Source: CAVRCT01 sp963719645 (GTDB lineage Bacteria; Pseudomonadota; Gammaproteobacteria; DSM-16500). From it: a stretch of DNA of 64,000 nucleotides. Under the pieces are notes generated by a model. That model was not told the DNA's origin and did no database searches. It was given only the letters and a program-made list of their open reading frames with translations. The position numbers were made by a program, and so were the translations under genes. Location: the NCBI GenBank assembly GCA_963719645.1, contig CAVRCT010000008.1:48515-112514 (forward strand), written 5' to 3'. Shown here piece by piece: positions 48,404-57,474 of this stretch (the stretch's first letter is position 1; every line of letters begins with the position of its first letter).

Positions 48404-49729
48404 TTAATGCTGAATATCATCAATATGAATTTCACAATGTGTTTCTCGGATCATAGAAGTGATGATCATGGAAATCGCAAAACTGATCGGTAAAACACTT
48501 AATGCATAAGTATATGCAGTCACTGAATACACGCGTACACCTTCATGCATCATGCCCGTCCACTGCATATCCAGTAATTTACCAATTAATGGTAGAAGGA
48601 TATTGCCGCCCAGCATCACCAACATATTAAGCAAGCCGATGGTTGTCCCTGCAATTTTAATCGGTGTTGCTTCACGTGAGAGTGCAAACACGAGAACTTG
48701 CACGCTGGAAAAGAAACCAAATATAAATAATAAAGCATATAACAATGGCAAAGGAATCGCAGTGGGGCCATAAAGAACCACACAAATTGCAATTAAACCC
48801 AGAAAAGAAGAAATGAGCATTGGCCGACAACGTAAACGAATATAGTCTGAAAACCAACCCCAGAATGGACTACCAATCGCCCAACCCAAAAAGATCATCG
48901 AATTTGCATTCGCTGCATGCATTCTTGACAGTTCATGTGCTTGCTGTAAGTATGCAATGCCCCAGAATTCTGCAAACGCGGATAAAGAGAGATAAAGCAA
49001 CATACCGACAATGCCGGTCAACCAAATTTGTAAATTGCAAACCGCTAAAAATAAGCCTTTCACAACGCTCTTAACCGTCGCAGATGCATGCATATAATGA
49101 TTGGTATAATACGGGTTTTTATCCCGCACAATTAACCACATCAAAAAAGCTAACCCTAAACCCGCCGCGGCAGAACCAAACAACGTCACCCGCCAACCCA
49201 TCTGATCAACTAACATGCGCAGCAAAATATCTCCGACCATCGCGCCTATCATACCTAAACAAACAATAATGCCAGAGATTAATGCAAAACGATTCGGTGG
49301 CAGCCAAATGGTTGCTAGTTTTGCTGCGCCCACAAAAGCAAAAGAAGCACCTAAACCCACTAAAAAACGGCCTAATTCAGCCATACCTAAGCTGTGTCCG
49401 CCGGCAAATAAATACGTACCGAAAGCAGATAACAAGCAAGCAAATATTAATAATCGTCTCGGCCCAAAGCGATCCATTAATAACCCAACAAGAATTTGCA
49501 TCGGCACATAAGCATGATAATAAAAAGCAACTAAGCCGCCGATTTGTGTCCCCGTCAAATCGTAGGCACGCATCAATTCCGGCGTCATGATGCTAGGAGC
49601 CACGCGTAAAAAATATTCATAGCAATAAAAAATTGCACCAAACCCACACATGACCCATGCAAAAATAATTGCTTTTTTCGGCATGGTTGAACTCATGGTT
49701 TGTTGCAGAGGGATAAAATTTGACGCCAT
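48404..49729 (-). CDS. MFS transporter
   Basis: A 441-aa carrier with 12 predicted helices. The TM2-TM3 loop reads L-M-D-R-F-G-P-R-R-L-L and the TM8-TM9 region has G-W-F-S-D-Y-I-R-L-R. F-C-Y-E-Y-F-L-R-V-A-P-S near the start is seen in Legionella/Coxiella-type carriers of the organic-anion/glycerol-3-phosphate-like groups. GGAGA stands 5 nt before the ATG. It lies 13 nt downstream of the malic enzyme gene on the same strand, so it is probably co-transcribed and might import a C4 or C3 acid; that is inference. Confidence 0.85.
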   Translation of the reverse strand: MASNFIPLQQTMSSTMPKKAIIFAWVMCGFGAIFYCYEYFLRVAPSIMTPELMRAYDLTGTQIGGLVAFYYHAYVPMQILVGLLMDRFGPRRLLIFACLLSAFGTYLFAGGHSLGMAELGRFLVGLGASFAFVGAAKLATIWLPPNRFALISGIIVCLGMIGAMVGDILLRMLVDQMGWRVTLFGSAAAGLGLAFLMWLIVRDKNPYYTNHYMHASATVKSVVKGLFLAVCNLQIWLTGIVGMLLYLSLSAFAEFWGIAYLQQAHELSRMHAANANSMIFLGWAIGSPFWGWFSDYIRLRCRPMLISSFLGLIAICVVLYGPTAIPLPLLYALLFIFGFFSSVQVLVFALSREATPIKIAGTTIGLLNMLVMLGGNILLPLIGKLLDMQWTGMMHEGVRVYSVTAYTYALSVLPISFAISMIITSMIRETHCEIHIDDIQH

Positions 49730-49742
49730 ACCGTTCTCCAGC

Positions 49743-50990
49743 TTATGTATGATTAATTTTTTCAGTCTTACCCAATGTCACGCCTGAAGCAATTGCGGCT
49801 TCTGCCACGGCTGTTGATACTTTTTGTTTTAATCTTGGGTCCATTAATTTCGGTAATACATAGTCAGGGCCGAATTCCAAGGTGCCTTGATATGCGTACG
49901 CTGTCAAGACACTTGCGGGAATTGGTTCACGAACTAAATCTTTAATGGCATGGACTGCAGCAATTTGCATCGCTTGGTTTATTTTTGTCGCATAGACATC
50001 CAGCGCGCCGCGAAAAATATACGGAAAACAGAGGGCATTATTCACTTGATTCGGATAGTCGCTGCGGCCCGTCGCCATAATCAAATCATCTCTCACTTGA
50101 TGCGCTATTTCCGGCATGATTTCAGGAATAGGATTAGATAATGCAAACACAATCGGTCTTTTTGCCATTTCTTTTAGCATGTCAGGCGTCATTAAGTCAG
50201 GTCCCGACACACCAATAAATACATCCGCGCCGGTTAATGCCTCCGCTAATGTGTGTTTATTGGTTTTAACTGCAAATTGTTGCTTAAATTCATTCAAATC
50301 TTTACGTTCACTGTGAATCACACCCACTCGATCCACCATTAAAATGCGTTCCCGCTGCGCGCCCAGTTTAATCAGCAATTGCATCGCTGCAATACCGGCA
50401 GCACCCGCACCTGCGCAAACAATGGTCACCTGGTTTAATTGTTTGTTTTGTACTTCTAGAGCATTCAATAATCCTGCTGCAATCACGATGGCAGTGCCAT
50501 GTTGATCATCATGGAAAACAGGAATAGATAATCTTTCATTTAATACTTTTTCAATCAAGAAACATTCAGGGGCTTTAATATCTTCTAAGTTAATCGCACC
50601 AAAGGTTGGGGCAATTCGTTCAACCGTATCAATAAAGGCGTGAGGGTCGTCACAATTGATTTCGATATCGAATGCATCGATATCAGCAAAACATTTAAAT
50701 AAGACGGCTTTTCCTTCCATCACAGGCTTGCTAGCCAGTGATCCCACATGACCTAATCCCAACACAGCCGTGCCATTGGTGATAATACCGACTAAATTGC
50801 CTTTGTTCGTGTAGTGATAGGCTGCTTGAGGGTCTTCTGCAATTTCTTTGACGGGTTCTGCCACACCGGGCGTATAACTTAATGAAAAATCTTGTTGGGT
50901 CTGAGTCGACTTAGTCGAAGTGATACCAATTTTGCCTGGTATGGGATGCCGATGATAATCAAGCGCCGCCTTACGGAAATCAGTCGTCAT
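49743..50990 (-). CDS. malic enzyme (short bacterial form, no phosphotransacetylase domain)
   Basis: A 415-aa cytosolic enzyme converting malate to pyruvate and CO2 with reduction of NAD(P). Conserved segments: S-Y-T-P-G-V-A-E-P (catalytic Tyr), E-G-K-A-V-L-F-K (catalytic Lys), L-E-D-I-K-A-P-E and F-H-D-D-Q-H-G-T-A (metal ligands), and the Rossmann G-A-G-A-A-G-I-A. The MaeB-type C-terminal Pta domain is lacking. Cofactor choice cannot be fixed here. Its place next to rpmE is common in gammaproteobacteria. Confidence 0.93.
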   Translation of the reverse strand: MTTDFRKAALDYHRHPIPGKIGITSTKSTQTQQDFSLSYTPGVAEPVKEIAEDPQAAYHYTNKGNLVGIITNGTAVLGLGHVGSLASKPVMEGKAVLFKCFADIDAFDIEINCDDPHAFIDTVERIAPTFGAINLEDIKAPECFLIEKVLNERLSIPVFHDDQHGTAIVIAAGLLNALEVQNKQLNQVTIVCAGAGAAGIAAMQLLIKLGAQRERILMVDRVGVIHSERKDLNEFKQQFAVKTNKHTLAEALTGADVFIGVSGPDLMTPDMLKEMAKRPIVFALSNPIPEIMPEIAHQVRDDLIMATGRSDYPNQVNNALCFPYIFRGALDVYATKINQAMQIAAVHAIKDLVREPIPASVLTAYAYQGTLEFGPDYVLPKLMDPRLKQKVSTAVAEAAIASGVTLGKTEKINHT

Positions 50991-51138
50991 GTTGGATTGA
51001 GCCTTTTCATATATTTTTAATAAAAAATTATTATTCTTTGCATTTCCGTATGCGAAAGAATCATGGCATAAATCCGTTTATCAAGAAATTTTGTTCCGAT
51101 AATTATAAATTATCGACAAAAGAATATTCAATTAACCT

Positions 51139-51162
51139 GTTCTGTTATCAAAAAAACAGAAC
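51139..51162. terminator. weak hairpin downstream of rpmE
   Basis: GTTCTGTT and AACAGAAC form an 8-bp stem with an 8-nt loop, 23 nt after the rpmE stop codon on the minus strand. No T-tract follows, so termination is uncertain. Confidence 0.3.
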
Positions 51163-51185
51163 GAGTCAATTGAATAGAGTAAATC

Positions 51186-51437
51186 CTACTTGCTTTGCTG
51201 ATCTTCTGGTTGATCTGCAGCTAATGGAGCCTTGCCGCGACGACCATATTTTTGTTGGAAACGGTCAACTCGACCTGCGGTATCCACAATCTTTTGTTTA
51301 CCGGTATAAAAAGGATGGCATTTGGAGCACACTTCTAACAGTAAGTCTCTGCCTAAGGTGGAGCGTGTGACGAACGCACTCCCGCAGCTACAAGTTACTT
51401 TAATATCGTTATATTCTGGATGAATACCTTGTTTCAT
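51186..51437 (-). CDS. rpmE: 50S ribosomal protein L31 (zinc-binding type)
   Basis: An 83-aa L31 with M-K-Q-G-I-H-P-E-Y at the start. The zinc ligands C16, C18, C37 and C40 are all present, so this is the C+ form. The usual F-Y-T-G-K-Q and V-D-T-A-G-R-V-x-x-F follow, then an extended basic/acidic tail. ATG 51437 has GAGGTG 6 nt upstream; the longer frame from 51446 is rejected. Confidence 0.95.
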   Translation of the reverse strand: MKQGIHPEYNDIKVTCSCGSAFVTRSTLGRDLLLEVCSKCHPFYTGKQKIVDTAGRVDRFQQKYGRRGKAPLAADQPEDQQSK

Positions 51438-51628
51438 AATAAACACCTCTCATCAATCTTGAGCAAAATTAAGTTGGCAATCATAACTTAAGTATAGTTG
51501 ATTAGGCAAGCTAGGATTTGGCATGCCTCAATCAGACCGCTCAGCGATAGAATGTTTTGTTTTTTATCAATGCGTTAAGCGCGATCTTGACAGCCTATTT
51601 TTTAAATTGTTAGCCCGCCTTCTACGTC

Positions 51629-51790
51629 ATACGCGTCAAGCTAAGAAAATTCTGCTTAGTTGTAGGGTGGATTAGGCGCCTTTTGCCGTAATCCACCTTA
51701 TCAAATTGCTGCAGTTTGGTGGATTACGACGCAAAAGGCGCGTCTAATCCACCCTACAACTAAGCAGAATTTCCTTAGCTTGACGCCTAT
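51629..51790. repeat. nested palindromes: GCGTCAAGCTAAG family enclosing a GTAGGGTGGATTAGGCG family
   Basis: Outer arms ACGCGTCAAGCTAAGAAAAT and complement ATTTCCTTAGCTTGACGC enclose a complete second palindrome (51660-51758) with arms GTAGGGTGGATTAGGCGCC and its complement. A GGTGGCCGACAGGCCGGATG arm follows at 51800. The rest of the 51447-51864 gap shows nothing else. Confidence 0.75.
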
Positions 51791-51864
51791 GACCCACAAG
51801 GTGGCCGACAGGCCGGATGGGGGGGCAAAATAATACTTTCAATCATCAACGTTTTATGAGCTAT

Positions 51865-52644
51865 TTATTTCATTCCAAATTCAGCTATCACAGGCGCATG
51901 ATCCGATGGACGTTCTTTGGCACGAGGAATTTTATCGATATAGCATTGTTTACAAACGTCGGCGAGCGATAGACTGGCAAGGACATGATCGATACGCAAG
52001 CCTAAATTACGCTTAAACGCATTCATGCGATAATCCCACCAACTAAAACTTTTCTCCGGTTGTTCATGCAATCGAAAACAATCGCGGAAACCTATTTGCA
52101 AAATCGCTTGAAATTCAGCGCGCTCTGCGTCACTAAAGAGCACGTTGCCAGACCATAATTCTGGATCATGTACATCTTGATTTTCCGGCGCAATATTGAA
52201 ATCCCCTAACACAATCGTGCGCGGATGTTGCATCAGCTCTGCTTGCAAAAATTGTTTGAGCGCAGTCAGCCACGTTAATTTGTAGTGATATTTTTCAGAG
52301 CCGACACTCTCACCATTGGGGATATATAAATTAATAACTCGCACCGTATCAATGGTCACTGCCAATACGCGGCGCTGTGGATCAACAAAATCAGGTAAGT
52401 CTCTCGTCATAGCTGTCATCGGTTGCAAGCTGATAATTGCGACACCGTTATAGGTCTTCTGACCACTGAATGAAGCTTGATAGCCTGCTTGTTGAAATGC
52501 TGCTAAGGGAAAATCATCATCGACAACTTTTGTTTCTTGCAGCGCCAGTACATCCGGTTTTTCCGCCGCTAACCACTCTAATACAGCCGGTAACCGCACT
52601 CGTAAAGAATTTACATTCCACGTCGCTATTTTAAATAATTTCAT
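51865..52644 (-). CDS. xthA: exodeoxyribonuclease III
   Basis: A 259-aa AP endonuclease/exonuclease of the EEP superfamily for base-excision repair. Motifs in order: A-T-W-N-V-N-S-L-R, L-Q-E-T-K-V (metal-binding Glu), Y-I-P-N-G-E, G-D-F-N-I-A-P-E-N-Q-D-V-H-D-P, R-I-D-H-V-L-A and the catalytic S-D-H-A-P-V. Normal length. AGGATG precedes the ATG. It is divergent from bipA. Confidence 0.94.
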   Translation of the reverse strand: MKLFKIATWNVNSLRVRLPAVLEWLAAEKPDVLALQETKVVDDDFPLAAFQQAGYQASFSGQKTYNGVAIISLQPMTAMTRDLPDFVDPQRRVLAVTIDTVRVINLYIPNGESVGSEKYHYKLTWLTALKQFLQAELMQHPRTIVLGDFNIAPENQDVHDPELWSGNVLFSDAERAEFQAILQIGFRDCFRLHEQPEKSFSWWDYRMNAFKRNLGLRIDHVLASLSLADVCKQCYIDKIPRAKERPSDHAPVIAEFGMK

Positions 52645-52784
52645 TTTTCATCCTGTTCCTGATGGTCTCATCTAACTCGATAGTCTAAAATTCTAGCCAA
52701 GCATCTCATAAAAGCAATAACCGGTTGGCCAAAACCGTTAAATCAGCTAATATATAGCACTTTTTATCAATGCAGGTGTATCCC

Positions 52785-54596
52785 GTGTCAGAACAATTAA
52801 GAAATATAGCCATTATTGCCCATGTTGACCATGGCAAAACGACTTTAGTCGATAAGTTATTGCAACAAACGGCCAGTTTGTCAAAAAAAGTAACGAATAC
52901 AGTGCGCGTGATGGATAGCAATGATTTAGAACGCGAACGCGGTATCACTATTTTGGCAAAAAATACAGCGATCAAGTGGGGCGATTATCGGATTAACATC
53001 GTGGATACCCCGGGTCATGCTGACTTTGGTGGCGAAGTTGAACGTGTTCTCTCGATGGTGGATTCTGTGTTGCTGCTAGTCGATGCGGTCGATGGCCCAA
53101 TGCCACAAACCCGTTTCGTGACACAAAAAGCATTTGCTCAAGGATTAAACCCGATTGTTATCATTAATAAAGTGGATCGTCCTGGTGCGAGACCTGATTG
53201 GGTCGTCGACCAAGTATTCGACTTGTTTGATAACTTAGGCGCAACGGATGAGCAATTGGATTTCCCAATTGTTTATACCTCTGCGTTACTCGGTTATGCC
53301 ACGATGGATTTAAGCCAATCCAGTGACAACATGGATCCATTGCTTGAAACCATCGTCAAATGCGTACCACCACCGGCTGTGGATCCCAATGGTCCTTTCC
53401 AAATGCAAATATCCACATTGGACTACTCAAGCTATGTGGGCATGATCGGCATTGGCAGAATCACACGCGGCCAAGTAAAATCCAATATGTCAGTGACTAT
53501 TATTGACCGTGAAGGCAAAACACGCCAAGGTCGTATATTACAAGTATTGGAATACTTGGGATTAGAACGCAGCGAAGTGCCTGTGGCGAATGCGGGTGAT
53601 ATTGTAGCGATTACGGGTATTGCTGAATTGAAAATTTCTGACACTGTCTGTGATCCTAGCTGTGTTGAAGCATTGCCTCCTTTAACCGTCGATGAACCGA
53701 CCGTTAGCATGACCTTCCAAGTGAATACATCACCTTTCGCGGGTCTGGAAGGAAAGTTTGTCACTAGCCGTAAAATTCGTGATCGTTTATATCAAGAATT
53801 ATTGCACAACGTTGCGTTGCGCGTTGAAGATACAGCAGACCCGGATAAATTTAAAGTGTCTGGTCGCGGTGAATTACATCTGTCGATTTTAATTGAAAAC
53901 ATGCGCCGTGAAGGTTTTGAATTAGCTGTTTCGCGTCCTGAAGTCATTATCAAAATGGTGGATGGTGAACCACAGGAACCGTATGAAACATTAGCCGTTG
54001 ATATTGAGAGTGCGAATCAAGGCGCGATTATGGAAATCTTGGGCAGCCGTCGTGGTGACTTGAAAAATATGATCCAAGATGAAAAAGGCCGAGTTCGACT
54101 GGATTATATTATTCCTTCACGTGCTTTGATTGGCTTCCAAAATGAATTTTTAACGTTGACGTCTGGCACGGGTTTGCTGCATCACATATTTAGTCATTAT
54201 GGACCTGCTGTAAAAGGTGAATTTGCGCAGCGTAAAAACGGTGTGTTGATTGCAAATCAACAAGATGTTGCCTTGGGGTTTGCATTATGGAATTTACAAG
54301 ATCGTGGTCGCATGATTATCTCGCCGCAAACACAAGTTTATGAAGGGATGATTGTGGGTATTCATACGCGTGATAATGATTTGGTTGTGAATGTTTGCAA
54401 AGCAAAGCAGTTAACCAATATGCGCGCATCTGGCTCCGACGAAAATATTATTTTAACGCCGGCGATTAAAATGACGCTTGAGCAAGCGTTAGAGTTTATT
54501 AATGATGATGAATTGGTTGAAGTGACACCTGAATCCATTCGTGTCCGTAAAAAATTCCTCAAAGAGCACGAACGCAAGCGGTCACAAAAAAGTTAG
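52785..54596 (+). CDS. bipA: ribosome-associated GTPase BipA/TypA
   Basis: A 603-aa translational GTPase. GTG 52785 is preferred (AGGTG 6 nt upstream, and the protein then begins M-S-E-Q-L-R-N-I as in the family); ATG 52770 would add five residues. G1 A-H-V-D-H-G-K-T-T (residues 12-20), G2 R-G-I-T-I, G3 D-T-P-G-H-A-D-F-G and G4 N-K-V-D are intact. Domain II, domain III and the BipA-specific C-terminal domain follow. It assists 50S assembly and stress adaptation, including growth at low temperature. Confidence 0.95.
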   Translation: MSEQLRNIAIIAHVDHGKTTLVDKLLQQTASLSKKVTNTVRVMDSNDLERERGITILAKNTAIKWGDYRINIVDTPGHADFGGEVERVLSMVDSVLLLVDAVDGPMPQTRFVTQKAFAQGLNPIVIINKVDRPGARPDWVVDQVFDLFDNLGATDEQLDFPIVYTSALLGYATMDLSQSSDNMDPLLETIVKCVPPPAVDPNGPFQMQISTLDYSSYVGMIGIGRITRGQVKSNMSVTIIDREGKTRQGRILQVLEYLGLERSEVPVANAGDIVAITGIAELKISDTVCDPSCVEALPPLTVDEPTVSMTFQVNTSPFAGLEGKFVTSRKIRDRLYQELLHNVALRVEDTADPDKFKVSGRGELHLSILIENMRREGFELAVSRPEVIIKMVDGEPQEPYETLAVDIESANQGAIMEILGSRRGDLKNMIQDEKGRVRLDYIIPSRALIGFQNEFLTLTSGTGLLHHIFSHYGPAVKGEFAQRKNGVLIANQQDVALGFALWNLQDRGRMIISPQTQVYEGMIVGIHTRDNDLVVNVCKAKQLTNMRASGSDENIILTPAIKMTLEQALEFINDDELVEVTPESIRVRKKFLKEHERKRSQKS

Positions 54597-54617
54597 TCTT
54601 TAAAATTTAACGCAAAT

Positions 54618-54647
54618 CATGATTGGGTATGTGATATACCCAATCAT
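54618..54647 (+). terminator. strong hairpin after bipA
   Basis: CATGATTGGGTAT and ATACCCAATCATG form a perfect stem of about 13 bp 21 nt after the bipA stop codon. The following bases are only moderately T-rich. Confidence 0.5.
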
Positions 54648-54667
54648 GTTTGGTGTTATGTCAATGG

Positions 54668-54869
54668 CGTTTAAGAAAGAGCTGTCATCGTAAGCGCTTA
54701 AAAAAAGCTGTGCATCGTGGGCGCTTAAGAAAGAGCTGTCGTCCTGAGTGCTTAAGAAAGGGTGTGCATCGTGAGCGTTTAAGAAAGAGCTGTGCATCGT
54801 GAGCGCTTAAGAAAGAGCTATCATCGTGAGTGCTTAAGAAAGAGCTGTGCATCGTGAGTGCTTAAGAAA
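54668..54869 (+). repeat. tandem array of 27-28-bp units, forward half of a mirror array
   Basis: Seven contiguous units plus the beginning of an eighth of the type GCGCTTAAGAAAGAGCTGTC(ATCGTGA), with variants GTG/GCG and TGCATCG/TCATCG. The eighth unit runs into the palindromic core at 54870. There are no intervening spacers, so this is not a CRISPR array. Confidence 0.75.
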
Positions 54870-55004
54870 GGGCTGTCATCCTGAGCGCTTTTTGCTCCGA
54901 AGGATCTCCCTATAAAGTAGAGAGAAGCTTAAGAATATTTTTAGCTAGGCCTCAGAGATTTGCGGGAGATCCTTCGGAGCAAAAGGCGCTCAGGATGACA
55001 GCCC
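54870..55004. repeat. palindromic repeat, GTCATCCTGAGCGC family, copy 2 (core of the mirror array)
   Basis: Arms GGGCTGTCATCCTGAGCGC...GCTCCGAAGGATCTCCC and its complement, the same family as 33242-33374. It is the symmetry centre between the forward and inverted tandem units. Confidence 0.75.
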
Positions 55005-55225
55005 TTTCTTAAGCGCTCACGATGCACAGCTCTTTCTTAAGCACTCACGATGATAGCTCTTTCTTAAGCACTCACGATGATAGCTCTTTCTTCAGCACTC
55101 ACGACACACAGCTCTTTCTTAAGCACTCACGACACACAGCTCTTTCTTAAGCACTCACGATGCACAGCTCTTTCTTAAGCGCTCACAATGCACAGCTCTT
55201 TCTTAAGCACTCACGATGACAACTC
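55005..55225 (-). repeat. tandem array of 27-28-bp units, inverted half of the mirror array
   Basis: About eight units of the reverse-complement type TCACGATGCACAGCTCTTTC(TTAAGCAC), the last one degenerate. With the left half they give a symmetrical structure of about 560 bp that could fold into one very long hairpin. The remaining 55226-55490 is AT-rich, with no gene seen. Confidence 0.75.
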
Positions 55226-55490
55226 CCTCTTAAGTTTTCGAGATGAGCCTTTCGTCCTGGATACAAGCTAAAATCATCCCGACATCATATCCCGTTAAAA
55301 ATTCATAACTCCTACTAAAAGATTATTAAAAATTCTCAGCCCATTTGTCTGTTGAATTATCCACATAACAACAATTTTCCTTCAATCATTCCCCCATTTA
55401 AGCTTCCGTTAAGTAACCATTAAGCATCCATTAAGGTAGGTAAATTACAATAACACTATCAAAATATTTTTTTCCGAAACGAGGTCGTAG

Positions 55491-55850
55491 ATGAAAAAGT
55501 TGCTTAGCTTGATAATGTGTCTCTGCTCTATCCAGCCCGTGTATAGCACGAACTTACATATTAAAGTGGCAGGAACAGCAAAACAAAATACTTATTTCCT
55601 CTGCGTGAATCGGGGCGGGTGTATGAGTATGTATGCGGCTGCGCACGGTAAACTGTTTCCCATTGATTCGGGTAAAGTGAATCGTATTTTTATGGTGAAT
55701 GCGCGCAATTCTCGACTGTATCCTCAAGCGCTGCCAACCTCGTGTGCGATTGATGTCGCAGAAAATCAAACGCTAACGGTATCGGGTAAGATTGTGCAAC
55801 ATGGCAAAGGAGCTGCACAAATAGATAAATTAAATTGTCATGTGAGTTAA
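55491..55850 (+). CDS. small secreted cysteine-containing protein (119 aa)
   Basis: A signal peptide (about residues 1-19, M-K-K-L-L-S-L-I... ending V-Y-S) is followed by a mature domain of about 100 residues. Four mature cysteines (in F-L-C-V, G-G-C-M, T-S-C-A and L-N-C-H) could form two disulfides. It is beta-rich by pattern. GAGGT lies 5 nt before the ATG. No family recognised; probably periplasmic or secreted. Confidence 0.75.
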   Translation: MKKLLSLIMCLCSIQPVYSTNLHIKVAGTAKQNTYFLCVNRGGCMSMYAAAHGKLFPIDSGKVNRIFMVNARNSRLYPQALPTSCAIDVAENQTLTVSGKIVQHGKGAAQIDKLNCHVS

Positions 55851-56011
55851 CTGTTAAGAAAGAGTTGTCATCCTCGCTGTTTTGAAAATGACGCTCAACG
55901 ATTGTACGGCACGGGTTAGCAGGTTTTGTTAACCCTTTTTTTTAATTATTAATCATTCCTTAATGTTCATAATATAAGCTTAAAGTAACGTAACCATTGA
56001 GATACAGCAAA

Positions 56012-57442
56012 ATGCAAAATAACAGACAATTAACACCCAAGCTTTTGCAGACAGAGCAATCTGGAAAATCCGTTGTGGTTCCTACTAAAAAACCGACGTT
56101 TAAAATCGCTATTCCAGAATTAAAGTCCCAAAACCGTAATGTTAATAACCTATTTGGTAACCAAGGATATATATCGCCCAAAGACTCTGGAAAGGGGCTG
56201 GCTTACGATTTTGGACGTACTCCGGATAAAAATTATCAAATCAATATTAAACAAGAAACGATAGAGAGTGAAGAAAAAAACACCGTCGAATTTGTTGAAT
56301 TTTTATGTCCATCCCATTCAGATGAAGTGAATGAGCACCCTAGTCTCACCTTACAAAAATGCAATCGTGCTTATGAGCAATCTTTATTATTATTTCCTGT
56401 TCAGTTTATTCCTCTTGGTATTATTTCATTGCCCGATAATGAAACTGTTTTCAAAGCTAACACTGACAACGTGTTTGCCGACTTGCAGATTGATGAGTTA
56501 AACCAGAACGCCGTTTTGATGGTTCAAATTGAAAACTCTCTAATAAGTTGTACTAATTTAACTTCGGAAAACACCCTGCCTTTGGTTCGATTTCCAGGTA
56601 AGATAAACATTCGTTATCACTTAGTCCCCATCGATCCTGAAACATTTAACCAACTTTTCCCCGATAAAGAATATTGTGATGCTGTCTTCCAGGCACAAGA
56701 AGTTGAAGTGGATAATGAATACTTCTTTGATGCAATGCAAAGGGATGTGTTGCCTGATTTTCGCGCTCGAAAATATCGGAACTGTGTTCATTATCCTGAT
56801 GTCGCTTTTTTTAATGAAAAATTATCTGCAGAGAATGAGGCTAACAAAGAAGAAAATAAACGCGATGATCATGCATCGCAGCGTATTTTTTCTGAAGAAG
56901 AAATTAATGTGCGAGCTCACTCTTTTTATGCTAAATCATTAGAGATGAGAAGAGAATTTATCTCTCATTACTTTCATGGGATTGCGCTGGCAAAATCACC
57001 GCCGCCGATTGCTCATCCCAAACAATTGATAGTAGCGGGTGCTCTGTCAGCCATTGCAATAATTGCTTTAGCCTGCACTGGCTTTGGTTTGGCTGCTATT
57101 CCTTTTGCAGTCATTCTAGCAACTAGTCTTCTTGTAGGATATCGAGAAAAAAGACAGGTCGAGCAATATCGTACCGCTTTGCAAATGCATCCGGAATCGA
57201 TTCCAACGAAGCCAGTCAGTGACAAGAAAGAACCAGATACCACAACGCAGCTAAACCGAATGCTTCGTGGTAATTTCATTCCCAAAGACACCAACAGAAT
57301 CGTCGCACAGATGCCAACTTTTCCAGCGGGTCCAGAAGCACCTCCTGCATTTGTTCACATTCATTATGAAGATGCATCAGCTGAAGATAGCAGAGAAGTT
57401 CATTCTGCGTTTGCAATGAGACCGAGTCCTCGCTTTAAATAA
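56012..57442 (+). CDS. unknown protein (476 aa) with C-terminal hydrophobic hairpin
   Basis: ATG 56012 is used; an in-frame TTG at 55997 is less likely. The N-terminal about 330 residues look soluble and polar. Two adjacent hydrophobic segments (about residues 342-360 and 363-380, I-V-A-G-A-L-S-A-I-A... and A-I-P-F-A-V-I-L-A...) form a likely membrane hairpin. A charged tail of about 95 residues follows. This topology, without a signal peptide, is common among Legionella/Coxiella type IV effectors that insert in host membranes; no other support is visible. Confidence 0.7.
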   Translation: MQNNRQLTPKLLQTEQSGKSVVVPTKKPTFKIAIPELKSQNRNVNNLFGNQGYISPKDSGKGLAYDFGRTPDKNYQINIKQETIESEEKNTVEFVEFLCPSHSDEVNEHPSLTLQKCNRAYEQSLLLFPVQFIPLGIISLPDNETVFKANTDNVFADLQIDELNQNAVLMVQIENSLISCTNLTSENTLPLVRFPGKINIRYHLVPIDPETFNQLFPDKEYCDAVFQAQEVEVDNEYFFDAMQRDVLPDFRARKYRNCVHYPDVAFFNEKLSAENEANKEENKRDDHASQRIFSEEEINVRAHSFYAKSLEMRREFISHYFHGIALAKSPPPIAHPKQLIVAGALSAIAIIALACTGFGLAAIPFAVILATSLLVGYREKRQVEQYRTALQMHPESIPTKPVSDKKEPDTTTQLNRMLRGNFIPKDTNRIVAQMPTFPAGPEAPPAFVHIHYEDASAEDSREVHSAFAMRPSPRFK

Positions 57443-57474
57443 CGGGCGATGAAGAACAAGGGTAAATAGAAAAA

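Noticed and set aside
51038..51370. 110-aa plus-strand frame opposite rpmE
   Set aside because: Antisense to the clearly recognisable L31 gene; no family features.
54668..55225. CRISPR array
   Set aside because: Units of 27-28 bp are contiguous with no unique spacers, they invert around a palindrome, and no cas gene is near.
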